Part shown: positions 49,879 to 58,168 of the stretch, piece after piece | Numbering within the stretch: position 1 is the stretch's first letter | How the letters are laid out: each line of letters opens with the position of its first letter | NCBI RefSeq assembly: GCF_042653765.1 | Contig: NZ_JBHSEZ010000001.1 | Coordinates: 868,001-932,000, forward strand | DNA length: 64,000 nucleotides | Source: Castellaniella denitrificans | GTDB lineage: Bacteria; Pseudomonadota; Gammaproteobacteria; Burkholderiales; Burkholderiaceae_B | Reading direction: 5' to 3' | The notes under the pieces: model-generated | The model's database searches: none | Told to the model about the DNA's origin: nothing | Seen by the model: the letters and a program-made list of their open reading frames with translations, nothing else | Program-made: the position numbers and the translations under genes

Positions 49879-50199
49879 TTACTTCGCGCGGCTGACCATG
49901 TATTCCACGGCGGCGCGCAGGGTCTCGTCGTCGGCCTTGGTGCCGCCGCGCGCGGGCATGGCGCCCTTGCCGTGCGTCGCCACGTTCATCATCTCATCCA
50001 TGCCCTTGGCGATCAGCGGCGCCCACGCCTGCTTGTTGCCCAGCTTGGGCGCATTGGCCGCCCCGGTGCTGTGGCATGCGATGCAGGCCGACTTGTACAG
50101 TTTCTCGCCCTTCTTCAGATGGTCGCCGCCATCGGACGCCATCGACAGCGCCGGCAGCACGGCCAGGGACAGGGCGATCACGCTCGTAATCTTCAACAT
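49879..50199 (-). CDS. Small periplasmic c-type cytochrome (c5-like)
   Basis: 106 residues, ATG 50199 behind GGAGAGTGAC. Signal peptide about 1-21 (ending SMA), haem-binding CIACH at 39-43 and axial Met81 in GAMPARGG. The layout matches cytochrome c5/c551-type electron carriers. It lies 55 nt after nirK on the same strand, so it is the likely electron donor to nitrite reductase. Confidence 0.9.
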   Translation of the reverse strand: MLKITSVIALSLAVLPALSMASDGGDHLKKGEKLYKSACIACHSTGAANAPKLGNKQAWAPLIAKGMDEMMNVATHGKGAMPARGGTKADDETLRAAVEYMVSRAK

Positions 50200-50254
50200 T
50201 TTTTGTCACTCTCCGGAGTCGGGACGGCCGCCAGGCCGTCCCGGATACTATGGT

Positions 50255-51340
50255 TTATTTCTTGATGGGGCTGGGAGCCACGACCTGCTTCATCAGATCG
50301 TCGTTCCACTTGCCTTCGACCTTCACGTGGCCGGCGGCGCCCAGTTCGAACGCCTCGATCAGGTTGTGGTTGACGTAGGCGTAGACGCCGGGCTGCTTGA
50401 AGGTGTACATCATCACGCCGGTCGTACCGCCCGGGATGAACCAGGTTTCCAGATTGCGTTCCGGCTTGTTGATGAACTTGCCCGTGGCCCAGACGTAGTC
50501 GCCGTGGCCGCCGATCAGGTGGGGCCGGGTGTCGCGGTTGGCCGTGGAATGGACGAACAGCACGGTTTCGCCCACCTTGGCCGTCAGCGCGCCTTCGCCC
50601 ATCAGCGCGCCCTTCTTGCCGTTGAACACGATGTGCGACGGGATCAGGCCGCGCATCACTTCGGTGGTGTCGCCGTAGCTTTCCAGGGCGGTGTCGTATT
50701 CCTTGTAATTGCCGTTCTCATCCTTCGGGATGTACAGGTCGAATTCGCCGATGGTATAGATCTTGTCGTAGTGCAGCGGCTTGCCGTCCTGATCCTTCAG
50801 GCCGTCGCGCGGCAGCACCATCAGGGTGCCGCTCATGCCGGACACCACGTGCCAGGGCACCATGCCTTCGGGCGCGCAATGGTAGATGAAGGTGCCGGTG
50901 CGGTCCGCCTTGAAGCGCAGCACGACCTGCTCGCCCGGCTTGATCTTGGTCAGCGCGCCGCCACCGAGCGCGCCGGTGGACGCGTGGAAGTCGATGTTGT
51001 GTTCCAGCGCATTGGAGGTCGGGTTGATCAGGGTGAGCTGGACGTAGTCGCCCTCATGCACCACCATGGTCGGACCGGGCATGGAGCCGTTGAAGGTCAT
51101 GGCCTGCATCGTCGTGCCGTTTTCTTCGTCGATGACGATCTTCTTTTCTTCGATGGTCATCGTGAACTCGACCACGCGCGGCTTGGCCTTGGTCGCCTGC
51201 TCGTGCTCCATCACATGGGGCGGCGCGACGAGCACGGGCTTGATGTGCTCCAGCTTGTCGGCGGGGTCGGCCAGCGCCGCGCCCCCGGCCAGCAAGGACG
51301 CCAGAGCGGTGGCGGCCATACACAGACGAAATACCTTCAT
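50255..51340 (-). CDS. nirK: Copper-containing nitrite reductase
   Basis: 361 residues from ATG 51340. Sec signal peptide about 1-25 (ending ALA). Two cupredoxin domains with all copper ligands visible: HNIDFHAS (type 1 and type 2 His), YHCAPEGMVPWHVVSGM (type 2 His, type 1 Cys, His and Met) and VNHNLIEAF (type 2 His in the second domain). Reduces nitrite to nitric oxide in the periplasm during denitrification. An FNR/DNR-like site is 72-85 nt before the start. nirV lies upstream and a cytochrome c gene downstream, all on the - strand. Confidence 0.96.
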   Translation of the reverse strand: MKVFRLCMAATALASLLAGGAALADPADKLEHIKPVLVAPPHVMEHEQATKAKPRVVEFTMTIEEKKIVIDEENGTTMQAMTFNGSMPGPTMVVHEGDYVQLTLINPTSNALEHNIDFHASTGALGGGALTKIKPGEQVVLRFKADRTGTFIYHCAPEGMVPWHVVSGMSGTLMVLPRDGLKDQDGKPLHYDKIYTIGEFDLYIPKDENGNYKEYDTALESYGDTTEVMRGLIPSHIVFNGKKGALMGEGALTAKVGETVLFVHSTANRDTRPHLIGGHGDYVWATGKFINKPERNLETWFIPGGTTGVMMYTFKQPGVYAYVNHNLIEAFELGAAGHVKVEGKWNDDLMKQVVAPSPIKK

Positions 51341-51411
51341 ATTCAACTCCCTGATTTGATGTGTCGTCTTGTTTCGACGTTGCCATCTTGTCATGCCCTG
51401 GGTTAACCCTC

Positions 51412-51425
51412 ATTGCGCTGGATCA
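51412..51425 (-). promoter_or_regulatory. FNR/DNR-type box upstream of nirK
   Basis: On the - strand TTGATCCAGCGCAA: one perfect half-site TTGAT and a partial second half-site (CGCAA for ATCAA). If centred at -41.5, transcription would start near 51377 and the -10 position reads CAAGAT. This indicates control by oxygen/nitric oxide-sensing CRP/FNR-family regulators. Confidence 0.65.
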
Positions 51426-51528
51426 AGCCGATTCAGGCAACGTTCAGACTTCATGGAAAGTGTTGATATGTCGCAAACATTCCCGGCCGCCGGCGGCGCG
51501 TCCCAGCGCCGGCGGCGGCCCGTCGCGA

Positions 51529-52368
51529 TCATTCTTCCCGCACTAGGCGGAAGCCCAGGTTGGACGGCGGCAGGCCGATGGAGCAGGCGCCGTTGCGCGG
51601 ATCGCGGATGAAGTCGGCCATGGCGGCGATGTGGGCGCCCGCTAGGATGCGCACGCCGCAGTTCTCGCGCGGCGCCAGCGGCAGCGCGCCCACGCTGTGG
51701 CTGGCGAAACAGGTGTCGGTCCATTCCCAGACGTTGCCGCCCATGTCGCTCACGCCCAGGGCGTTGACGCCGAAATGCCCGAAGGGCTGGGCGGGCTTGA
51801 TCCGGCCCCGGCTGCGGACGATCTCGCGCTCGTACTCGGCCAGCCAGCGCACGGCGGGATCGGCGGGGTCCGAGGGCAGGGCGCCCTCTTCACGATAGCG
51901 GTCGGCGGCGGCGCGCACCCACTCGGCGTAGACGGGCAGCCGCCAGTGCTGGCCGGTTTCCCGCGACAGCCAGGCCGCGTAGGCGGTGGCGTCGGCCCAG
52001 CTGACGCCCACGGCCGGCAGGTCGGGCGAGTCCAGGTCCCTGAAACCCTTGTCCAGGCGCTTGCAGGCGCCCGCCTGCACGCAGCGCGCATATTCCGCCT
52101 GGCTGACCTGGCGGCGCATGATGACGAGGCCGTCCGCGACCCGGCCCTGGACGCGGGGCGCATCCACCGGCCGTCCCTGGTCCAGGAATTCGCCGGCCGC
52201 CTGATAGGTGAATTCGCCGCCCGGGATGGGGACGACGTCGATGGGGGCGATGGCGGCGGCTCCGGCCGCCGGCGGCATGCCCGCCCCGAGGGCCAGCAGC
52301 GTCGCCAGCAGGCCGGCGCGCGCCGCGCGGCTCAGGCAAGCGACAGGGGAGGATCGGGACAGCGGCAT
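51529..52368 (-). CDS. nirV: NirV-like protein (formylglycine-generating-enzyme/SUMF1 domain)
   Basis: 279 residues, ATG 52368. Signal peptide about 1-38 (ending AGAAA), then an FGE-sulfatase domain: IPGGEFTYQAAGE, SWADATAYAAWLSRETGQHWRLPVYAEWVRAA near 125-155, GGNVWEWTDTCF near 210 and a C-terminal GFRLV. The FGE active-site cysteine pair is not obviously conserved. SUMF1-like proteins encoded next to nirK are named NirV; the role is unsettled. It is upstream of nirK with 188 nt in between, where nirK has its own promoter. Confidence 0.82.
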   Translation of the reverse strand: MPLSRSSPVACLSRAARAGLLATLLALGAGMPPAAGAAAIAPIDVVPIPGGEFTYQAAGEFLDQGRPVDAPRVQGRVADGLVIMRRQVSQAEYARCVQAGACKRLDKGFRDLDSPDLPAVGVSWADATAYAAWLSRETGQHWRLPVYAEWVRAAADRYREEGALPSDPADPAVRWLAEYEREIVRSRGRIKPAQPFGHFGVNALGVSDMGGNVWEWTDTCFASHSVGALPLAPRENCGVRILAGAHIAAMADFIRDPRNGACSIGLPPSNLGFRLVREE

Positions 52369-52453
52369 GAGGGGGACTCCGTTTCGGATGACCCCTTCAT
52401 TGGAACGCAGGAGCGGGCTCCCGCGCCTTGTGGTGCGTCAATGAGACGCCGGA

Positions 52454-53245
52454 TCAGCACCCCCGCCACTGCGGCGGACGCTTCTGCATGAAGGCGTCGA
52501 TGCCTTCGCCCACGTCCTCGGCCAGCATGTTCTCCGCCATGACGCCGGCCGCATAGTCGTAGGCCTGGTCCAGAGGCAGGCCCAGCTGCCGGTAGACCAT
52601 GGCCTTGCCGATGCGCACCGCCACCGGGCTCTTCGCCAGGATGGCGTCGACCAGCCCTTGCACGGCCCGGTCCAGTTCGGCGTCGGGCACGGCATGGTTG
52701 ACCAGGCCGCGCTCGGCGGCCTGGCGGGCGCCGATGAACTGCCCCGTCACCAGCATCTCGAAGGCGTTCTTCAAGGGCACATTGCGCGTCAGCGCCACCG
52801 CCGGCGTGGCGCAGAACAGGCCGACGTTGATGCCGGACACGGCCAGCCGCGCGCTTTCGGCGGCCACCGCCAAGTCGCAGCTGGCCACCAACTGGCAGCC
52901 GGCGGCGGTCGCGGTGCCGTGGACCCGGGCGATGACCGGCACGGGGCAGCGCGCGATGGACTGCATCAGCCGGCCGCAGCGGCCGAACAGATCGCGGTAG
53001 TAATCGCGGTCGCCGGCGTGGCCGCGCATCTGCTTCAGGTCGTGGCCGGCGCAGAAGGCGCGGCCGTTAGCGGCCAGCACCACGACCCGCAGGCCGGTGT
53101 CGTCCATGCAGGCGTCGAAACGCGCCTGCAGCGCCGCCAGCATTTCCTCGGACAGCGCGTTGAACTGGTCGGGCCGGTTCAGCGTCAGCGTCAGGACACC
53201 GTCGCGGCGTTCATCCAGCACCGGATCGTTCGAGGCTTGCGTCAT
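52454..53245 (-). CDS. Enoyl-CoA hydratase/isomerase family protein (ECHDC3-like)
   Basis: 263 residues, ATG 53245. Crotonase fold with NRPDQFNALSEEML near 24, FCAGHDLKQMRGH near 64 and GTATAAGCQLVASCDLAVA near 110-128. The GxxCQLVAxCDLA and HDLK motifs resemble the ECHDC3 group, whose substrate is uncertain. Its first 35 nt overlap the 3' end of lipB, which suggests co-translation, although no functional link to lipoate is known. Confidence 0.85.
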   Translation of the reverse strand: MTQASNDPVLDERRDGVLTLTLNRPDQFNALSEEMLAALQARFDACMDDTGLRVVVLAANGRAFCAGHDLKQMRGHAGDRDYYRDLFGRCGRLMQSIARCPVPVIARVHGTATAAGCQLVASCDLAVAAESARLAVSGINVGLFCATPAVALTRNVPLKNAFEMLVTGQFIGARQAAERGLVNHAVPDAELDRAVQGLVDAILAKSPVAVRIGKAMVYRQLGLPLDQAYDYAAGVMAENMLAEDVGEGIDAFMQKRPPQWRGC

Positions 53246-53915
53246 GTCGTGCGTCTCCTTGATGGCAGGCGGCCGTCCAGGCCGCCGAAAAGATCTCCGC
53301 CAGCCGGTTCCCGGTCGCGACCAGGTCGGACTCGATGCCGCAGGCCCGCAGATCGACCGTCTGCAGGCCTTCGTAGCCGCAGGGATTGATGCCGAGGAAG
53401 GGATCGAGATCCATGGCCACGTTCAGGGCCACGCCATGATAGGCGCGGCCGTTGCGGATCTTGACCCCCAGCGCGGCGATCTTGGCCAGAGCGTCGCCCC
53501 GGGGCCGCGCCAGCGCCGACTGGGGCACGTAGATGCCGGGGGCGCCGGGCTTGCGGCAGGCGCCCGCCACGCCCAGCCCGGCCAGCAGGTCGAGCACGGC
53601 CTGTTCGAGCAGGGAGACGAATTCCCGGACGAAGACCCCGTGGCGGCGCAGGTCCACCAGGGTGTAGAGCACGACCTGGCCCGGTCCGTGGTAGGTGACC
53701 TGCCCGCCCCGGTTGCAATGCACCACCGGGATGCCGTGCGGGTTCAGGATGTGTTCCGGCTTGCCGGCCTGGCCCAGGGTGTAGACCGGCGCGTGCTCCA
53801 CCAGCCAGAGCTCGTCGGGAGTGTCGTCGTCGCGCCGCTCGGTGAAATCCTGCATGGCCTGCCAGACCGGCAGGTAGGGAGCGGGTCGGTCCAGCCAGCG
53901 CGCCTGCATGACCAT
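53211..53915 (-). CDS. lipB: Octanoyltransferase LipB
   Basis: 234 residues, ATG 53915 (a second ATG lies at 53909). Moves octanoyl groups from acyl carrier protein to lipoyl domains of 2-oxoacid dehydrogenases. Conserved features: RGGQVTYHGPGQ at 69-80, Lys152 in GVKIRNGRAYHGVALNV and catalytic Cys179 in GINPCGYEG. The ybeD-lipB order (gap 15 nt) is conserved in proteobacteria, but lipA, usually next, is missing here; an enoyl-CoA hydratase-like gene overlaps the end instead. Confidence 0.95.
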   Translation of the reverse strand: MVMQARWLDRPAPYLPVWQAMQDFTERRDDDTPDELWLVEHAPVYTLGQAGKPEHILNPHGIPVVHCNRGGQVTYHGPGQVVLYTLVDLRRHGVFVREFVSLLEQAVLDLLAGLGVAGACRKPGAPGIYVPQSALARPRGDALAKIAALGVKIRNGRAYHGVALNVAMDLDPFLGINPCGYEGLQTVDLRACGIESDLVATGNRLAEIFSAAWTAACHQGDARHDASLERSGAG

Positions 53916-53930
53916 ATGGCGGCCCCGCGC

Positions 53931-54206
53931 CTACAGCACCACGGACACCATCTCGTGCCCGTGCAGGGCGCGGTACAGCGCATCCAGCTGCTCGCGCGAG
54001 ACGACACGCACCGTCAGGGTCAGGCCCAGGTAATTGCCGCTGGCGCTGGGACGGATTTCGATGGTGGATGGATCGAAGCCGGGGTCGAAGCCGAGCGCCA
54101 CCTCGGCCATGACGCGCGCGAAATCGTCGTGCGCGCGCCCCATGACCTTGATCGGAAAGTCGCAGGGATAGGTGATCAGGGAATCTTCGGGACGGATCGG
54201 TTTCAT
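53931..54206 (-). CDS. YbeD/DUF493 family protein
   Basis: 91 residues, ATG 54206, the normal length for the family. Starts SLITYPCDFPIKVMGRAHDDFARVM and ends LDALYRALHGHEMVSVVL, the characteristic DUF493 ends of a ferredoxin-like fold. Function unknown; usually encoded between a D,D-carboxypeptidase gene and lipB, as here. Confidence 0.93.
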   Translation of the reverse strand: MKPIRPEDSLITYPCDFPIKVMGRAHDDFARVMAEVALGFDPGFDPSTIEIRPSASGNYLGLTLTVRVVSREQLDALYRALHGHEMVSVVL

Positions 54207-54213
54207 GTCGCCA

Positions 54214-55458
54214 TTATTCGAACAACAGGCGGATCTTGTCCAGCAGCCGGCCGAAGAACCCGGCCTCGTCCACCGAATGCAGCACCAGCAGCGGCCGCTG
54301 TTCCAGTTCCTTGCCGTCCAGGCTGATCACCAGCGTCCCGGCGCGGGCACCCTCGGTCAGGGGCGCCATCAGCGGCTGGGTGTAGCGGGCCTCGGTCTTG
54401 ATGTCGTCGGCGCGGCCGCGCGGCACCGTCACCCACAGGGCCTCGGGCAGGCCCAGTTCGGCGGTTTCGGTCGCGCCTTCCCAGACCCGCGCGGACACGG
54501 CCGGCTTGCCCTTGTCCAGCAGCTTGACCGTGTCGAAGTTCTTGAAGCTCCAGTTCAGCAGCTTCAGGCTGCTTTCGGTGCGGGCGGCATCGCTGGCCGC
54601 GCCCACCAGCACCGACACGACGCGCCGGCCGTCGCGCAGCGCCGTGGCCACCAGGCAGTAGCCCGCCGACTGGGTGTGGCCGGTCTTCAGGCCGTCGACG
54701 GTGGAATCGGCCCACAGCAGGCGGTTGCGGTTGCTCTGCTTGATGTTGTTGTAGGTGAATTCCTTCTGGCTGTCGTAATGCCGGTACTGCGGGAAGCGCT
54801 GGACCAGTGCCCGCGCCAGGATCGCCAGGTCCTCGACCGTGGTCATGTGGTCGGGATCGGGCAGGCCGGGGGCGTTGGTGAAGTGCGTGTGCTTCATGCC
54901 CAGGGCCTTGGCCTGCTGGTTCATGAGCGCGGCGAAGGCCGATTCGCTGCCGGCGACGGCCTCGGCCAGCGCCACGGTGGCGTCGTTGCCCGATTGCACC
55001 AGCATGCCCTGCAGCAGGTCGTCCACCGACACGTCCGTGTTCGGGTTGACGAACATGCGCGAGCCCTCGGTCTTCCAGGCCTTTTCGGAGATGTGGACCT
55101 TCTGGTCGAGCTTCAGGCGGCCGCTTTCCAGCGCCTCGAAGATCACGTAGGCGGACATCAGCTTGGTCAGGGACGCCGGCTCGACGGCTTCCTGGGGATT
55201 CTGGGCCGCGATGATCTGGCCGCTGGTGGCGTCCAGGGTCAGCCAGGCCTTGGCGCCGAGGGTCGGGGCGGGAATGTTGGACAGGCTGCTGACCATGTCG
55301 ACCCCGGCCGGGGCCTGGGCGGCCGCCGGCGCGGCGGCGGGCGCAGGCGCGGGGGCCGCCTGGGACCAGGCCGCGCCGGACACCAGCAGCGAGCAGGCCA
55401 GCGCCAGGGGCGCCAGGCGGGAACGACGGAGGAGCGGCGTGAAGGCATTCATGGGCAT
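54214..55458 (-). CDS. D-alanyl-D-alanine carboxypeptidase (PBP5/6 type)
   Basis: 414 residues, ATG 55458 (also ATG 55452). Signal peptide about 1-33 (ending AWSQA), then an Ala/Pro-rich linker of ~18 residues not seen in E. coli DacA. Penicillin-binding motifs: SLTK at 96-99 (nucleophile Ser96), SGN at 156-158 and KTG at 258-260. The PBP5-C domain and a C-terminal amphipathic helix (FFGRLLDKIRLLFE) should hold it at the inner membrane. Removes the terminal D-Ala of peptidoglycan stems. The 168-nt region upstream (55459-55626) carries no gene. dacA or dacC are both possible names. Confidence 0.93.
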   Translation of the reverse strand: MPMNAFTPLLRRSRLAPLALACSLLVSGAAWSQAAPAPAPAAAPAAAQAPAGVDMVSSLSNIPAPTLGAKAWLTLDATSGQIIAAQNPQEAVEPASLTKLMSAYVIFEALESGRLKLDQKVHISEKAWKTEGSRMFVNPNTDVSVDDLLQGMLVQSGNDATVALAEAVAGSESAFAALMNQQAKALGMKHTHFTNAPGLPDPDHMTTVEDLAILARALVQRFPQYRHYDSQKEFTYNNIKQSNRNRLLWADSTVDGLKTGHTQSAGYCLVATALRDGRRVVSVLVGAASDAARTESSLKLLNWSFKNFDTVKLLDKGKPAVSARVWEGATETAELGLPEALWVTVPRGRADDIKTEARYTQPLMAPLTEGARAGTLVISLDGKELEQRPLLVLHSVDEAGFFGRLLDKIRLLFE

Positions 55459-55626
55459 GAGCGGCGGAAAGATTGGGTGATGAACGACAAGCGCCCATTA
55501 TAGGCAGCACGAAAAACCGTCACGCCCGCGCGGCCCGGCCAATTCGAGACAAAACGCAAGCAACTGAAACGACATGCCCCCGGCCGCGCGGACGCGATTC
55601 CGGCGGCACGCCGGGCCCGCGGCCGG

Positions 55627-56271
55627 CTACAGCCCGGCCAGCCCGGACTGGACGATCCGGCGCAGGATCAGCAGCTTGCCGTGGAAGAAATGGCCGGCGT
55701 CCGGCACGACCGTCATGGGCAGCTGATGCGCCCGGGCGAAATCCATGCCCTCGGACAGGGGCACGACCTCGTCGTGCTCGCCGTGGATCATGAGCGTGTC
55801 GGGCGGCATGGCCAGGGGCCGGTGGCGGAAGCGCTCGACCGCGCAACCGATCAGCATCAGGCGGGCCGGCAGCGGCAGGCCCCGGTCGGCCAGCTCGGCG
55901 TACAGCTGGGCGGCCACCGCCGAGCCGAACGAGAAGCCCGCCAATATCCAGGGCCCCGAGGACGCCTGCGGCCAGGCCTGGAAGACGTGCTCGACGACGG
56001 CCGCCATGTCGGCCGTTTCGCCGACCGCCCGGTCGAACACCCCCGCCGACGCGCCCACGCCCCGGAAATTGGGGCGGATGGCCAGCAGCCCGTGCTGCAC
56101 GCAGGCGCGCGACACCGTGGTGACGACCTTGTTGTCGCGGGTGCCGCCATGCAGCGGGTGCGGATGCAGCACCAGCGCCCAGCCCGAAGGCGCGTCTTCC
56201 GGGTGATCCACGGTGTACTCGATCAGGCCGGCCAGCCCCTGGCACGTGGCTTGTTCTGTGCGTAAACTCAT
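55627..56271 (-). CDS. Alpha/beta hydrolase, small dienelactone-hydrolase-like
   Basis: 214 residues, ATG 56271. Begins with the family sequence ALVLHPHPLHGGTRDNKVV (oxyanion region), nucleophile Ser114 in GFSFGSAVA, an acid in GEHDEVVP near 165 and His in DAGHFFHGK near 190. Resembles the YtmA/COG2945 hydrolase group, whose physiological substrate is unknown. Divergent from birA; the intergenic region holds a MITE-like element. Confidence 0.85.
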   Translation of the reverse strand: MSLRTEQATCQGLAGLIEYTVDHPEDAPSGWALVLHPHPLHGGTRDNKVVTTVSRACVQHGLLAIRPNFRGVGASAGVFDRAVGETADMAAVVEHVFQAWPQASSGPWILAGFSFGSAVAAQLYAELADRGLPLPARLMLIGCAVERFRHRPLAMPPDTLMIHGEHDEVVPLSEGMDFARAHQLPMTVVPDAGHFFHGKLLILRRIVQSGLAGL

Positions 56272-56278
56272 GGCTGCT

Positions 56279-56442
56279 AGGGAACCTCAGAATAAGTCGA
56301 GCGGAAAGCGGACGCTGCGGATCGGGATGGGATGCAAGGCGCGAACCGCAGCCATAGCCGTAGCTATGGCGAGGATGAGCAACGCCGCAGACCGCCCGAG
56401 TCCGCAGTGTACGCGACGTGAGGACTTGTTCAGAGGCTCCCT
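56279..56442. mobile_element. MITE-like element with terminal inverted repeats
   Basis: A 164-bp segment bounded by inverted repeats: left GGGAACCTCAGAATAAGTC (56280-56298) and right, on the opposite strand, GGGAGCCTCTGAACAAGTC (56441-56423), 16 of 19 positions identical. Internal positions are also partly symmetric, and the centre has a perfect hairpin GCCATAGC (56351-56358) / GCTATGGC (56363-56370). No coding sequence and no clear target-site duplication. It fills most of the 209-nt gap between the hydrolase and birA. Length and design fit a non-autonomous or REP-type repeat. Confidence 0.6.
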
Positions 56443-56480
56443 TGGATTCTCCAGTCTGCTCCAGATCCCATTCTACCCAT

Positions 56481-57353
56481 ATGACCGGCCCATTCCCCGA
56501 TCCCGCCTGTGTCCTGCCGCCTCCCGAGGCCATGGCCGGCGCCCTGCGCGAAGCCCTGCCGCAGTTCCGCCAGGTGGACTGGACCGAACAGACCGGTTCG
56601 ACCAACGCCGACCTGCTGGAACGCGCGCGCCGCGACGGCGGACCGCCGGACCGGCCCTGGCTGCTCGGCGCGCACCTGCAGTCCCAGGGGCGCGGACGCG
56701 CGGGGCGCACCTGGCAGAACCGCGTCGGCGCCAACCTGATGTTCTCCTGCGCCTTCGACGTCTTCCTGCCGGCCCGCCAGCTGCCGACGCTGGCGCCCCT
56801 GATCGGCATGGCGACCTGCCAGGCCCTGCGCGCGCGCCTCGGCGCCCCCCACCGCCCGCGCCTGACCATGAAGTGGCCCAACGACCTGCTCTGGGACCAG
56901 GCCAAGCTGGCCGGCATCCTGATCGAATCCACCCGCTCGGGCACCGCCCAGGCCGCCGACCATCACCTCATCATCATCGGCATGGGCCTGAACCTGGAAG
57001 ACGCCCGCGCCCTGTCGCAGTCGCTGGACCGGCGCATCGCCGACTGGGCCGAAGTCGCGGTCGACGACCCCGTCGCCGCGCGCGCCACGGCCACTGACCT
57101 GGCCGCCTGCGCCGCCCGGTCCTGGTACGACGCCCTGAACGACGCCACCGCCCGGGGCTTCGCCGACCTGCCCGCCCGCTACGCGGAAGTCGACGGCCTG
57201 GCGGGCCGCATGCTGGACGTGCTCGACGACGGCCGCCTGCGGCACACGGGCGCGGCCTGCGGCATCGACGCCGACGGCCGCCTGCTGCTGCGCAACGCCG
57301 CCGGCGTCCAGGCCATCTCGGTGGGCGAGATCTCCGTGCGGCTGCAGCGATGA
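56481..57353 (+). CDS. birA: Biotin-[acetyl-CoA-carboxylase] ligase
   Basis: 290 residues from ATG 56481; the frame extends to 56418 into the repeat element but this is not conserved-looking. Biotin-binding GRGRAGRTWQ near 82, KWPNDLLWDQAKLAGILIES near 140-160, and GMGLNL near 183. There is no N-terminal helix-turn-helix, so it is a ligase only, not a bio-operon repressor. It biotinylates carrier domains such as that of the carboxylase at 8604. coaX overlaps its stop by ATGA. Confidence 0.92.
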   Translation: MTGPFPDPACVLPPPEAMAGALREALPQFRQVDWTEQTGSTNADLLERARRDGGPPDRPWLLGAHLQSQGRGRAGRTWQNRVGANLMFSCAFDVFLPARQLPTLAPLIGMATCQALRARLGAPHRPRLTMKWPNDLLWDQAKLAGILIESTRSGTAQAADHHLIIIGMGLNLEDARALSQSLDRRIADWAEVAVDDPVAARATATDLAACAARSWYDALNDATARGFADLPARYAEVDGLAGRMLDVLDDGRLRHTGAACGIDADGRLLLRNAAGVQAISVGEISVRLQR

Positions 57354-58168
57354 TCCTGCTGATCGACGCCGGCAACACCCGGGTCAAGGTTTCCTGGCTG
57401 GCCCCGGGCGCGGACCGGCGCAGCGCCCCGCCCCTGATCCTGGAACACGCGGAACTGCCCGGCCTGGCCGCGCGCCTGGACTTCGCGCCGCGACGCATCC
57501 TGGGATCCAACGTCGCCGGCGGCGAAGTGCGCGAGGCCCTGGAACGCGCCTGCCGGGCCGCCTGGGGCCTGCCCGTGCGCTGGCACGACGCCCGCGACGG
57601 GCACGACCGGCTGATGAACGGCTACCGCCAGCCGGCCCGGCTGGGCGCCGACCGCTGGCTGGGCCTGCTGGGTCTGCTGCGGCACGTCCGCGACGAACCC
57701 GCCTGGCGGGCGGGCGCCCCCTGCGTCCTGGCCAGCTTCGGCACCGCCACCACGATCGACACCCTGGCCTGGCGCGCGCAGCCCGACGGCGCGTGCCGCC
57801 CCGCCTTCATCGGCGGGCTGATCCTGCCAGGGGCGGCCCTGATGGCCCGCAGCCTGTCCCAGGGCACGGCCGGCCTGCCGCTGGCCCGGGGCGAGCCCGC
57901 CGACTTCCCGACCGACACCGACGCCGCCATCGCCAGCGGCATCGCCGCCGCCCAGGCCGGCGCGCTGCTGCGCCAGCGGCGGCTGGCCGCCGACGCCTAT
58001 CCCGGCACGCGGCCCTTGCTGTTCGTCAGCGGCGGCGACTGGCCGCGCGTCCAGGGAGAACTGCGGGCGGCGCTGTCCCGCGTCGATCCGGACGGGACCG
58101 ACCCGCCGCGCTGGCTGGACAGCCCCGTCCTGGACGGACTGGCCAGCCTGGCGGCCTCGAACGGCTAG
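57350..58168 (+). CDS. coaX: Type III pantothenate kinase
   Basis: 272 residues, ATG 57350 overlapping the birA stop. ASKHA-fold motifs: LLIDAGNTRVKVSW at the N-terminus (phosphate loop with Asp6), GADRWLGLLG near 97 and SFGTATTIDTL near 126 (second phosphate loop). Catalyses the first step of coenzyme A synthesis. The birA-coaX pair is typical for Betaproteobacteria such as Bordetella, where CoaX was named baf. Last 4 nt overlap the convergent D-aminoacylase gene. Confidence 0.95.
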   Translation: MILLIDAGNTRVKVSWLAPGADRRSAPPLILEHAELPGLAARLDFAPRRILGSNVAGGEVREALERACRAAWGLPVRWHDARDGHDRLMNGYRQPARLGADRWLGLLGLLRHVRDEPAWRAGAPCVLASFGTATTIDTLAWRAQPDGACRPAFIGGLILPGAALMARSLSQGTAGLPLARGEPADFPTDTDAAIASGIAAAQAGALLRQRRLAADAYPGTRPLLFVSGGDWPRVQGELRAALSRVDPDGTDPPRWLDSPVLDGLASLAASNG

